Below the pieces are notes generated by a model, which was given only the letters and a program-made list of their open reading frames with translations, ran no database searches and was not told the origin of the DNA. The translations under genes and the position numbers were made by a program. Positions 1-6,688 of a stretch of DNA of 19,298 nucleotides are shown here, piece by piece. The stretch spans positions 1-19,298 of the forward strand of contig CALWYM010000107.1 of NCBI GenBank assembly GCA_944385775.1. The letters run 5' to 3'. The first letter of the stretch is position 1. Every line of letters starts with the position of its first letter. This DNA comes from an uncultured Oscillospiraceae bacterium. Lineage in GTDB: Bacteria; Bacillota; Clostridia; Oscillospirales; Oscillospiraceae.

Positions 1-458
1 GTCAGGATAACATTTTTCCCTGCCGCTGTGACAGTGTGCTCGTTTGTGTTCAGCACAATATCGCCATGACGAAGTACCTTGCTTTTTTCCTTGGGCGCCG
101 TTCTTCTCAGAACAGCACGTATCCTGCTTACCATTTCCATCATTCCAAAGGGCTTTGCCAGATAGTCGTCAGCGCCCAAATCAAGACCTATAACCTTGTC
201 ATATTCCGTTCCCTTTGCCGTTGCCAGTATAACCGGTATGTCCTCCGTGCGGCGGTTCTCCTTCATGCGTTTGAGAAGACTTATGCCGTCCTCTCCGGGA
301 AGCATTATGTCCATAAGTACAAGCTCTGGAAGGGTCTGCTCCAAAGCCTCCATAAAGGAGCTTCCGTCAGGGAATCCCACCGCCTCAAAGCCTGATGCGT
401 TGAGGGTGTACACAACCATATTTCTGATGCCCTCATCATCTTCCACGCAAAAAATCAT
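1..458 (-). CDS. phoB: PhoB/PhoP-like response regulator, 3' end outside window
   Basis: DNA-binding response regulator of the OmpR/PhoB type, probably activating the adjacent pst genes under phosphate limitation. About 152 residues are present: a complete receiver domain (1-115) and the first strands of the winged-helix domain, then the left edge cuts it. Visible residues are the acidic pocket near E6-D8 (start MIFCVEDDEG), phospho-acceptor D50 in LVLMDIMLPGEDG, T80 and K102 in DYLAKPFG. Start: an ATG lies 15 bases further up, but the one at 458 has GGAGG 8 bases before it, and the protein then begins the way this family usually does. It lies 41 bases after phoU on the same strand, so it is probably last or next to last in the phosphate operon, with the sensor kinase beyond the edge. 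Assignment to the Pho system rests on context. Confidence 0.88.
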   Translation of the reverse strand, partial: MIFCVEDDEGIRNMVVYTLNASGFEAVGFPDGSSFMEALEQTLPELVLMDIMLPGEDGISLLKRMKENRRTEDIPVILATAKGTEYDKVIGLDLGADDYLAKPFGMMEMVSRIRAVLRRTAPKEKSKVLRHGDIVLNTNEHTVTAAGKNVIL

Positions 459-499
459 ACGTCTTCCCTCCATCTGAAGCTTTTTTCTCTCTCATTATA

Positions 500-1135
500 T
501 CAGTGTACCCCGGTTATGGCAAATACAACCCACTGAGCAATATTTGCAGCGTGGTCCGCTATCCTTTCAAGATATTTTGCAATCATAAGAAGATCAAGTA
601 TGCTCTCCCCGTTGCTGTCAGTACTTTTGCACTGTGCTACAAGCTCCTTCCTTATCTCGTTAAAATAGCCGTCCACCACATCGTCGTACTCTATAACAGC
701 CTTGGCCTTTTCCTTGTCTTTTTTTACAAAGGCGTCGATACTGTCAGTAACCATCTTTATTGCGGCTCTTGCCATATCCCCGATGTGTATGGTATCGTCC
801 ATCGGTCCCACATTTGCCATGGTGACTATCTCTGCAATGTCAGCTGACTGATTTCCTATACGCTCCATATCCGTAACCATTTTCAGAGCGGAGGAAATAA
901 GACGCAAATCCCTTGCCACCGGCTGCTGCTGCAAAAGAAGCTTCATGCACAGATTTTCAATTTCCCGTTCCATACCGTCAATCTGGTTTGCCACCTGCTG
1001 CACCTGTTCTGCCAAATCGAGATTTCCCTCTTCAAGGCTCTTTGCGCTCATGGCAATGGCGTTTTCGCAAAACGCCCCCATGCTAATAAGCTGGCGGTTT
1101 AATTCCTTAAGCTGTTCGTGAAAAATAAGTCTCAT
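500..1135 (-). CDS. phoU: PhoU phosphate signalling regulator
   Basis: PhoU, a cytoplasmic helical-bundle protein that links the Pst transporter to the sensor kinase and damps the Pho response when phosphate is plentiful. The 211-residue length fits the family. It has two PhoU repeats, each with the E/D-rich metal-binding style helix: MEREIENLCMKLL and DLRLISSALKMVTDMERIGNQ in the first, MIAKYLERIADHAANIAQW in the second. Start chosen at the ATG at 1135 (MRLIFHEQL), because GAGGTG stands 6 bases before it. The longer frame starting at 1153 would overlap the end of pstB and lacks a ribosome site. The start is 10 bases after the pstB stop, so co-transcription is near certain. Confidence 0.95.
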   Translation of the reverse strand: MRLIFHEQLKELNRQLISMGAFCENAIAMSAKSLEEGNLDLAEQVQQVANQIDGMEREIENLCMKLLLQQQPVARDLRLISSALKMVTDMERIGNQSADIAEIVTMANVGPMDDTIHIGDMARAAIKMVTDSIDAFVKKDKEKAKAVIEYDDVVDGYFNEIRKELVAQCKSTDSNGESILDLLMIAKYLERIADHAANIAQWVVFAITGVH

Positions 1136-1145
1136 AAGTTTCACC

Positions 1146-1898
1146 TCACCCAAATCTACCGGTTATATAATCCTCTGTCCTCTTATCCTTAGGCATGGAG
1201 AACATCTGCTCGGTGCTGCCGTACTCAACAAGCTCTCCCAAAAGGAAAAACGCCGTGTTATCCGAAATTCTCACAGCCTGCTGCATATTATGGGTAACAA
1301 TAATTATAGTGTAATCCTTTTTAAGTTTTTCCGCAAGGTCCTCTATTTTTGAGGTTGAGATAGGGTCAAGGGCGCTTGTGGGCTCATCCATTAAAAGCAC
1401 CGTAGGCTCCACTGCCAGTGCCCTTGCGATACAGAGTCTCTGCTGCTGACCGCCGGAAAGACCAAGAGCGGACTTTTTAAGCCTGTCTTTAAGCTCATCC
1501 CATATGGCGGCGTCTCTCAGCGACCGCTCCACAATATCGTCAAGCTTTGCCTTGCTTCTTATGCCGTGGGTTCTGGGACCGTACGCCACATTGTCGTAAA
1601 CGCTCATGGGGAATGGATTTGGCTTCTGGAAAACCATTCCCACCTCACGGCGGAGGTTTGTCACGTCAACCTTCGGTGAGAATATATCCTGTCCCTTATA
1701 CATGACCTGACCCTCTGTTCTTACGGAGGGAATAAGGTCGTTCATTCTGTTGAGCGTCTTCAAAAAGGTGCTCTTGCCGCAGCCGGAGGGTCCTATAAGG
1801 GCCGTTATGCTTTTTTCCGGTATATTTATAGAAACATTTTTCAAAGCCTGGGTCTGTCCGTACCACAGGCAAAGATCTTTAACTGTAATTATGTCCAT
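1146..1898 (-). CDS. pstB: PstB phosphate ABC transporter ATPase
   Basis: ATP-binding subunit that powers high-affinity phosphate import through PstA/PstC at the inner face of the membrane. At 250 residues it is full length. Visible motifs: Walker A GPSGCGKST (36-44), Q-loop Q91 in VFQKPNPFPMS (typical of PstB), signature LSGGQQQR (147-154), Walker B VLLMDEPTSALD (167-178) and the H-loop VTHNMQQA near 202. The ATG overlaps the stop of pstA by one base (TAATG), with GGGAG 7 bases upstream, so translation is probably coupled. phoU follows after 10 bases. Confidence 0.97.
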   Translation of the reverse strand: MDIITVKDLCLWYGQTQALKNVSINIPEKSITALIGPSGCGKSTFLKTLNRMNDLIPSVRTEGQVMYKGQDIFSPKVDVTNLRREVGMVFQKPNPFPMSVYDNVAYGPRTHGIRSKAKLDDIVERSLRDAAIWDELKDRLKKSALGLSGGQQQRLCIARALAVEPTVLLMDEPTSALDPISTSKIEDLAEKLKKDYTIIIVTHNMQQAVRISDNTAFFLLGELVEYGSTEQMFSMPKDKRTEDYITGRFG

Positions 1899-2749
1899 TA
1901 ATTTTCTCCCTTTCCGCCCTTAAATGCCTTTGTCACAAGAGCTGTCAGAGCGTTTACAATAAGCGTGAAAACAAGAAGTATAACTGCAATGGCAAATGCC
2001 ACGTCGAACTTGCCTTCCTCCTTGGCGTAGAAGTAAAGGGCAACTGTAAGAGTTGCTCCGGAGGATTCAAGCCCCTCAAAGAACCCGTTCAGCGCGTGGG
2101 CAAAGCCTGCCGTGTAAAGCAGTGCTGCCGATTCTCCGATAATTCTTCCCACGGAAAGAATACAGCCTGAAAGTATGCCGTCGATAGAGGAGGGAAGCAC
2201 AACGGTGCGGATGGTTCTCCATTTTCCGGCGCCCAGTCCGAAAGCACCCTCGCGATAGCTTTGGGGCACTGTTTTAAGACTCTCCTGGGTGGTTCGCATA
2301 ATGGTAGGCAAATTCATTATAACAAGGGTAAGGGAACCGGCCAAAAGAGTTGTTCCAAAGTTCATACTCTCACAGAACACAAGCATACCCACAAGACCGT
2401 AGATAATACTTGGTATTCCGGAAAGAGTCTCAGACGCGTATTCAATAACTGATACAAGCTTTTTGTTTTTTGCGTACTCCGTAAGGTATATTGCCGCGCC
2501 TACCCCTAAGGGGAGTACTATTGCAAGAGTCGCCACAATCACATAAAGGGTGTTCAGTATGTCAGGCAAAATTCCCACTGTACCTTTTATATAACTGGGC
2601 TTTGTGGTAAGAAGCTCCCAGCTTATATGGGGAATTCCCTTTATGAATATGTAAACTATCATAAATACCATAAAGCCTACTGTAAGGGCTGCCGCAGAAT
2701 ACATAAGCGCTCTGACGGTGCACCTGTAAAGCTTTCTTCTATTACTCAC
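1898..2749 (-). CDS. pstA: PstA phosphate ABC transporter permease
   Basis: Membrane permease subunit pairing with PstC to form the phosphate channel. About 283 residues with roughly six hydrophobic helices. The cytoplasmic EAA-type coupling loop is visible in YREGAFGLGAGKWRTIRTVV, which contacts PstB. GIPSIIYGLVGM is the conserved Pst permease segment also found in PstC. The start is uncertain: a GTG at 2758 overlaps the pstC stop (GTGA) but has a purine run only one base away. The GTG at 2749 has GGAG ten bases upstream and is preferred here; the two differ by three residues. Tightly coupled within the pst operon. Confidence 0.94.
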   Translation of the reverse strand: MSNRRKLYRCTVRALMYSAAALTVGFMVFMIVYIFIKGIPHISWELLTTKPSYIKGTVGILPDILNTLYVIVATLAIVLPLGVGAAIYLTEYAKNKKLVSVIEYASETLSGIPSIIYGLVGMLVFCESMNFGTTLLAGSLTLVIMNLPTIMRTTQESLKTVPQSYREGAFGLGAGKWRTIRTVVLPSSIDGILSGCILSVGRIIGESAALLYTAGFAHALNGFFEGLESSGATLTVALYFYAKEEGKFDVAFAIAVILLVFTLIVNALTALVTKAFKGGKGEN

Positions 2750-2754
2750 AGTTT

Positions 2755-3699
2755 TCACTCTCCCTTATGCTTTAAAACGAGGTTTAAAAATGCGTTTATC
2801 ATCATTATGAAGAAGAACAGCACAAGAGCGATGGAGAACAGCGCCTGTCTCTGAAGACCGGATGAATAGCTCAGCTCGCTGGATACTGCCGTGGTAAGGA
2901 ATCTGACGCTCTGGAAAAGCGAGGGCATATTCGCCACGTTTCCTGCCACCATCATAACTGCCATGGCTTCACCGATAGCTCTTCCCACGCCCAGAACGAC
3001 TGCCGCCGCAATGCCGCTTTTTGCCGCCGGTACTGAAACCCTGAAATACGTCTCCTCCGGCGTTGCTCCCAGTGCCAGGGAACCGTCCTCGTATTCCTTA
3101 GGCACGGCGTCAAGAGCCGTAACCGAAACCTTTATAATGCTTGGAAGTATCATTATGGAAAGCACCACCATGGCGGAGAAGAAACCTGATCCGTCAGGGA
3201 TGTTAAATATCTTTCTCACACCGGGAACCAGTACCATCATACCTACAAGACCATATACAACACTTGGTATTCCTGCAAGCAGACCTACTGCCGGCTCAAT
3301 TATGCTGCGCACCTTTTTGCTTGCGACCTTTGAAAGAAATACAGCCACAAGAAATCCAATCGGTACGCCTATTACAACAGCTCCTGCTGTTCCGTAAACA
3401 GAGGTAAGTATAAACGGAAGTATTCCGAACTTTGGATCGGCCGCAGTGGAATCCCACTCTTTGCCGAAAAGGAAATTAATAAGCCCGATTTGCTTAATTG
3501 CGGGCAAACCCGATATAATAAGATAAGCCGTAATAACGATAACGGAGGCCACCGAAACCATTCCTAATACCAAAAATATAATCTCAACTATCTTCTCCGT
3601 AAGCTTGCGGCCTCTTTTAGCCCTTGAAGCCGAGGCAGCGTCTGCCTTGGGACCGGTTAACGGCTTTTCTCTGCCCTCCGGTCTTACCTGATCGTTCAT
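2755..3699 (-). CDS. pstC: PstC phosphate ABC transporter permease
   Basis: Membrane permease subunit of the Pst importer, 314 residues. A charged cytoplasmic N-terminus of about 35 residues (Lys/Arg rich) precedes the first helix (EIIFLVLGMVSVASVIVI), followed by about five more helices. The permease segment GIPSVVYGLVGMM and the coupling loop EYEDGSLALGATPEETYF identify the family. Start chosen at the ATG at 3699 because AGGAGG lies 6 bases upstream. The open frame continues 30 bases further but without a ribosome site. About 134 bases separate it from pstS, a gap holding a stem-loop; pstA overlaps its end. Confidence 0.95.
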   Translation of the reverse strand: MNDQVRPEGREKPLTGPKADAASASRAKRGRKLTEKIVEIIFLVLGMVSVASVIVITAYLIISGLPAIKQIGLINFLFGKEWDSTAADPKFGILPFILTSVYGTAGAVVIGVPIGFLVAVFLSKVASKKVRSIIEPAVGLLAGIPSVVYGLVGMMVLVPGVRKIFNIPDGSGFFSAMVVLSIMILPSIIKVSVTALDAVPKEYEDGSLALGATPEETYFRVSVPAAKSGIAAAVVLGVGRAIGEAMAVMMVAGNVANMPSLFQSVRFLTTAVSSELSYSSGLQRQALFSIALVLFFFIMMINAFLNLVLKHKGE

Positions 3700-3786
3700 G
3701 GTGTTCCTCCTTTTTTCTAAAATAGTCATTTTACCTTCCTGTCATTGTAAAAAAGTTGATTTTACATTTACTCTTTCTTACTGCCT

Positions 3787-3812
3787 GAGGCTCCCCTGTA
3801 AAGGGGAGCCTT
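3787..3812. other. Stem-loop between pstS and pstC
   Basis: Perfect 9-bp stem (GGCTCCCCT at 3789-3797 with AGGGGAGCC at 3802-3810), four-base loop, extended by one A-T and one G-T pair. In the direction of pst transcription there is no U-run after it, so it is not a classical terminator. A stem-loop after a binding-protein gene usually protects the upstream mRNA or causes partial termination, giving more PstS than membrane subunits. That role is inference. On the plus strand a T-run follows seven bases later. It could also be a dispersed palindromic repeat. Confidence 0.6.
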
Positions 3813-3833
3813 AAAGCTTTTTTACTTTTCCGA

Positions 3834-4655
3834 TTAGTTTACCGGTACGCAGCCTGCGTCAGAAATTATCTGATCTACATCGCTGCTCATTGCCCAGTCG
3901 AAGAACGCCTTTGCGGTATCGGAAAGCTCAGTGCCTTCCTTTGTTACGAGTACGAAAGGTCTCTGTATTACGTAATCGCCGGACTGGATGGTCGCCTCGG
4001 AGGGCTCTACGCCGCCAACGGAAAGAGCCTTAACGGTGTCGCTGACGGAAGCCAGGGAAGCATATCCGATTGCGTTGGGGTTCTGGGAAACTGTGGTGAT
4101 AACGTCGCCGGTGCTGGTCAGCTCCTGACGGTACGCGCATTTTTCTTCGGTACCGGTGATTGACTCGAAGCCGTCACGTGTGCCGCTTCCTGCCTCTCTG
4201 CCGATTACAACGATCTCGCCGTCATTTCCGCCTACCTCGCTCCAGTTTGTAATCTCACCGGTGTAAATCTTTGCGATGGTCTCAAGGTCAAGGTCGGAAA
4301 CCGGATTATCCTTATGTACGATAATCGCAATTCCGTCAAGGCAGAGGATATTTTCAACAAGTCCCTCAGTCTTCTCCTCGTCCTTCAGGTAACGGCTTGA
4401 AAGACCGATGTCGCAGCGTCCCTCAAGCACCGCTGAAATTCCGCTTCCGGATCCGGTGGGGTTGTAGGTGAAGTTAACACCCTCGTTCTCTTCGGTAAAG
4501 ACCTCGCCCAGAGCATTGATTACCGTTGACATTGATGTGGAACCGTCTGTTGCAACAGAACCGCCCTCGGAATCACCTGTTCCGCAGGAGGCAAGTACAC
4601 CTGCTGCCATGACCACAGCTAAAACCATAGTCAAAATTCTTCTAACTTTTTTCAT
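3834..4655 (-). CDS. pstS: PstS phosphate-binding lipoprotein
   Basis: Extracellular phosphate-binding protein delivering phosphate to PstC/PstA. 273 residues from the ATG at 4655. It has a lipoprotein signal: basic MKKVRR, hydrophobic stretch, then lipobox LASC with the acylated Cys at 24, followed by a flexible Gly/Ser/Asp linker. Phosphate-contact loops of the family are visible: TDGSTSM, PTGSGSG, REAGSGTRD, and IGYAS further on. Start: an upstream ATG at 4679 exists, but AGGAG lies 10 bases before the ATG at 4655, and this start gives a normal signal peptide. First gene of the phosphate operon, about 60 bases downstream of the proposed -10 box. Confidence 0.96.
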   Translation of the reverse strand: MKKVRRILTMVLAVVMAAGVLASCGTGDSEGGSVATDGSTSMSTVINALGEVFTEENEGVNFTYNPTGSGSGISAVLEGRCDIGLSSRYLKDEEKTEGLVENILCLDGIAIIVHKDNPVSDLDLETIAKIYTGEITNWSEVGGNDGEIVVIGREAGSGTRDGFESITGTEEKCAYRQELTSTGDVITTVSQNPNAIGYASLASVSDTVKALSVGGVEPSEATIQSGDYVIQRPFVLVTKEGTELSDTAKAFFDWAMSSDVDQIISDAGCVPVN

Positions 4656-4714
4656 TTCTTTTATACTCCTTTTGGACATTTATTTTTGTTTTTGTTCTCG
4701 TCCTTACGTGAATG

Positions 4715-4769
4715 ATAATACAGATGGAATGTTAAATCGGTAATCTGACTAATGTTAAATGACCGTAAA
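4715..4769 (-). promoter_or_regulatory. pstS promoter with Pho-box-like repeats
   Basis: Reading the minus strand: -10 TATTAT at 4720-4715, a 17-base spacer, and a poor -35 (TTACCG, 4743-4738), the pattern expected of an activator-dependent promoter. Just upstream are TTAACA-type hexamers like those bound by PhoP/PhoB in Firmicutes: TTTACG (4769-4764) and TTAACA (4758-4753) are 11 bases apart. The nine-base word ATTTAACAT recurs 23 bases apart (4760-4752 and 4737-4729). The -10 is well supported; the Pho boxes are an inference from spacing and context. Confidence 0.55.
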
Positions 4770-4874
4770 ATTGCAGATTTTTCTTTACAAAGGAGTTTTA
4801 CAAATGCCGATTTTAAGCTTAACTGTTATTCTTATACAAATTCGGTAAAAGTCTCAAAATTTTAAATATTTTAT

Positions 4875-4903
4875 TTGACACCAGGTAAAAAATACTATAT
4901 AAT
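4875..4903 (+). promoter_or_regulatory. Consensus sigma-A promoter for the csp leader
   Basis: Perfect TTGACA (4875-4880), a 17-base spacer and perfect TATAAT (4898-4903). Transcription should start near 4910, leaving an untranslated leader of about 115 bases before the cold-shock gene at 5026. Such a strong promoter fits an abundant transcript. Confidence 0.85.
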
Positions 4904-4932
4904 GTAAGGGAATTCTGAATGAACTATTGACC

Positions 4933-4981
4933 CTGCACCTTAAAGTCAAAGTCCGTTTTGACCTCAGGGTGCAGTTTTTTT
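4933..4981 (+). terminator. Intrinsic terminator inside the csp leader
   Basis: Outer stem CTGCACC (4933-4939) with GGTGCAG (4968-4974), a partly paired middle, and an inner stem GTCAAAG (4945-4951) with TTTTGAC (4956-4962) closing a TCCG loop. Seven T residues follow (4975-4981). It lies between the promoter and the csp start codon, so it must act either as an attenuator of csp or as the end of a short RNA of about 70 bases. There is no gene upstream on this strand that it could end. Confidence 0.75.
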
Positions 4982-5020
4982 GTTTTTGAGGAATATCATT
5001 TAACTTTTATGGAGGTCAAA
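4957..5020 (+). promoter_or_regulatory. Possible terminator/SD-sequestering switch of csp
   Basis: TTTGACCTC (4957-4965), which is the 3' arm of the inner terminator stem plus three bases, is perfectly complementary to GAGGTCAAA (5012-5020), which contains the csp SD. The octamer GTCAAAGT occurs both in the terminator 5' arm (4945-4952) and across the ribosome site (5015-5022), so the two copies compete for the same partner. The pairing can be read directly from the sequence. Its use as a temperature or other switch is inference. Confidence 0.45.
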
Positions 5021-5025
5021 GTATT

Positions 5026-5241
5026 ATGATACACGGAACAGTAAAATGGTTTAGCCAGGAGAAGGGCTATGGCTTTATCTCTCAGGAGGACGGCAGCGAT
5101 GTATTTGTGCATTTCTCTGCAATTCAGATGGACGGATACAAGACCCTTTCCGAGGGTCAGAAGGTCACCTTTGAGGCCGAGCCTGATCCACGGGACACCT
5201 CCAAAATGCGCGCCGTTAACGTAACTGTTGTAAACGAGTAA
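5026..5241 (+). CDS. Cold-shock domain protein (CspA family)
   Basis: Single cold-shock domain of 71 residues, the usual length. It is an OB-fold protein that binds single-stranded nucleic acid and acts as an RNA chaperone at low temperature or in stationary phase. RNP1 (KGYGFI, 13-18) and RNP2 (VFVHFSAI, 26-33) carry the aromatic binding residues, and the start MIHGTVKWFSQEKGYGF is characteristic. GGAGGT lies 9 bases before the ATG. It stands alone between its own promoter and a strong terminator. The long structured leader is consistent with post-transcriptional control, known for csp genes in other bacteria. Confidence 0.96.
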   Translation: MIHGTVKWFSQEKGYGFISQEDGSDVFVHFSAIQMDGYKTLSEGQKVTFEAEPDPRDTSKMRAVNVTVVNE

Positions 5242-5286
5242 TTTTTTATTATTTGAACTGACAAAAACACAAATATGCAAAAAAAG

Positions 5287-5333
5287 GGCTGTGCTCTGCT
5301 TCACTGGGAAGCTGAGCGCAGCCTTTTATTTTT
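5287..5333 (+). terminator. Intrinsic terminator after csp
   Basis: Ten-base stem GGCTGTGCTC (5287-5296) with GAGCGCAGCC (5314-5323), one G-T pair, then a T-T mismatch and a five-base upper stem GCTTC/GAAGC with a five-base loop. TTTTATTTTTT follows. Seven A residues precede the stem, so it could also work on the minus strand. Confidence 0.92.
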
Positions 5334-5394
5334 TATCCGCCATTTCCCCTAAATCTCTCTTGACAAAACCTTGACCCTTGTAGTAAATTAAAAT

Positions 5395-5442
5395 ACGTAA
5401 GGTTAACGATGTTAACCTTACGTGACAAGGTCTGTATATAAT
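5395..5442 (+). promoter_or_regulatory. 13-bp perfect dyad operator and promoter of the synthase operon
   Basis: ACGTAAGGTTAAC (5395-5407) is repeated inverted at 5411-5423 with a three-base GAT centre, a 29-bp near-palindrome with GTTAAC half-sites. A perfect TATAAT -10 is at 5437-5442. The best -35 (TTAACC, 5412-5417) lies inside the right arm with a long 19-base spacer. A dimeric regulator bound here would cover the -35. Leader to the ATG at 5503 is about 55 bases. The regulator's identity is unknown; no candidate gene lies next to it. Confidence 0.7.
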
Positions 5443-5502
5443 TAAGGCAGCCATATGTTGCTGCTGTATTTTGCGGAAAAAATAAAGGAGGAAAAGACAG
5501 TA

Positions 5503-6687
5503 ATGGTAGATCTTTTTGAGAAGCACGCTCCCAATGAGCTTATATACAAAACCAGGGAAATGGGGATTTACCCATATTTCCATACTCTTGAGTCACGCCA
5601 GGCTCCGGAGGTAACGATGGAGGGCAAGCGCAGGATAATGCTGGGCTCCAATAATTACCTTGGTCTTACAACAAATCCCCAGGTAATTGAAGCCGGAAAG
5701 CGTGCTCTTGACCAGTACGGTTCGGGCTGCTCCGGCTCACGTTTCCTTAACGGTACTCTCAATCTTCACCTGGAACTGGAGGAAAAGCTGGCAAAGTTCC
5801 TTCGCAAGGAAGCCGTTGTCACCTTTTCCACGGGCTTTCAGTCAAATCTGGGCATAATTTCCGCTCTTGTTGGTCGGGACGACTATGTAATATGCGACAG
5901 AGAGAACCACGCCAGCATATATGACGGCTGCCGTCTCTCCTACGGCACAATGCTACGTTTCCGCCACAGCGATATGGCTGATCTGGAAAAGCAGCTTCAG
6001 AAGGTTCCGGACACTGCCGGCTGCCTTATCGTTACTGACGGAGTGTTCTCCATGGGCGGAGACATTGCGAACCTGCCCGAAATCTGCCGCCTTGCCAAAA
6101 AGTACGGTGCAAAGGTAATGGTAGACGATGCTCACGGTCTGGGCGTCCTCGGTGAGGGTGGTCGTGGTACTGCAAGTCACTTCGGTCTTGAGGACCAGGT
6201 CGACATATACATGGGCACTTTCTCAAAGTCACTGGCGTCCCTGGGCGGATATATGGCATCCAGCCTGCCCGTTGCGGAGTATGTACGTCACGCCTCCCGT
6301 CCGTTTATTTTCTCCGCGTCCATTACCCCCGCCTCCTGTGCCACGGCTATCGCCGCTCTTGACTATCTTGAGACCCACCCCGAGATTGTAGATCACCTTC
6401 AGCATATCTCTGCATTTCTCCGCCAGAAGCTTATTGATAACGGCATTAAGGTAAGAATGAGCGAGACCCCAATTATCCCGATCTATACCTACGAGACTCT
6501 GGACACTCTCAGAATTGCAAAGGAGCTTTTTGACGAGGGTGTTTACGTAAACTCCTCCATTCCGCCGGCAACAGCTCCCCACGAGGCTCTGCTCCGCACA
6601 TCGCTTATGGCAACCCATACAGAGCCCATTATAGAGGAAGCGGCGGAAATAATCACAAGGGTATTTAAGAGAAACGGTCTTTGCTGA
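5503..6687 (+). CDS. Alpha-oxoamine synthase, serine palmitoyltransferase-like
   Basis: PLP enzyme of the alpha-oxoamine synthase family, which condenses an amino acid with an acyl thioester, losing CO2 to give an aminoketone. 394 residues, the family length. Visible: GSGCSGSRFLNGT (73-85), H136 in ENHASI (stacks on PLP), VDDAH (207-211) and the PLP lysine K242 in GTFSKSLASLGG. That FSKS context matches serine palmitoyltransferases; KBL and ALAS normally have GTLGK and BioF has TFGK. YPYF near the N-terminus, DMADLEKQLQK and PPATAP also recall Bacteroides sphingolipid enzymes from memory. Start: ATG 5503 has AGGAGG 11 bases upstream; an in-frame ATG at 5455 has no ribosome site. The next gene is a dehydrogenase 1 base after the stop. 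Amino acid and acyl substrates are not proven; a KBL-like role remains possible. Confidence 0.88.
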   Translation: MVDLFEKHAPNELIYKTREMGIYPYFHTLESRQAPEVTMEGKRRIMLGSNNYLGLTTNPQVIEAGKRALDQYGSGCSGSRFLNGTLNLHLELEEKLAKFLRKEAVVTFSTGFQSNLGIISALVGRDDYVICDRENHASIYDGCRLSYGTMLRFRHSDMADLEKQLQKVPDTAGCLIVTDGVFSMGGDIANLPEICRLAKKYGAKVMVDDAHGLGVLGEGGRGTASHFGLEDQVDIYMGTFSKSLASLGGYMASSLPVAEYVRHASRPFIFSASITPASCATAIAALDYLETHPEIVDHLQHISAFLRQKLIDNGIKVRMSETPIIPIYTYETLDTLRIAKELFDEGVYVNSSIPPATAPHEALLRTSLMATHTEPIIEEAAEIITRVFKRNGLC

Positions 6688-6688
6688 T

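Noticed and set aside
4784..4805. Two TTTACA words on the plus strand, 13 bases apart, as a further Pho box
   Set aside because: Spacing does not fit the 11-base Pho period, and the region is AT-rich, so chance is likely.
4996..5304. 102-codon frame on the minus strand over csp
   Set aside because: Covers the csp gene and terminator in reverse; csp has both RNP motifs and its own promoter.
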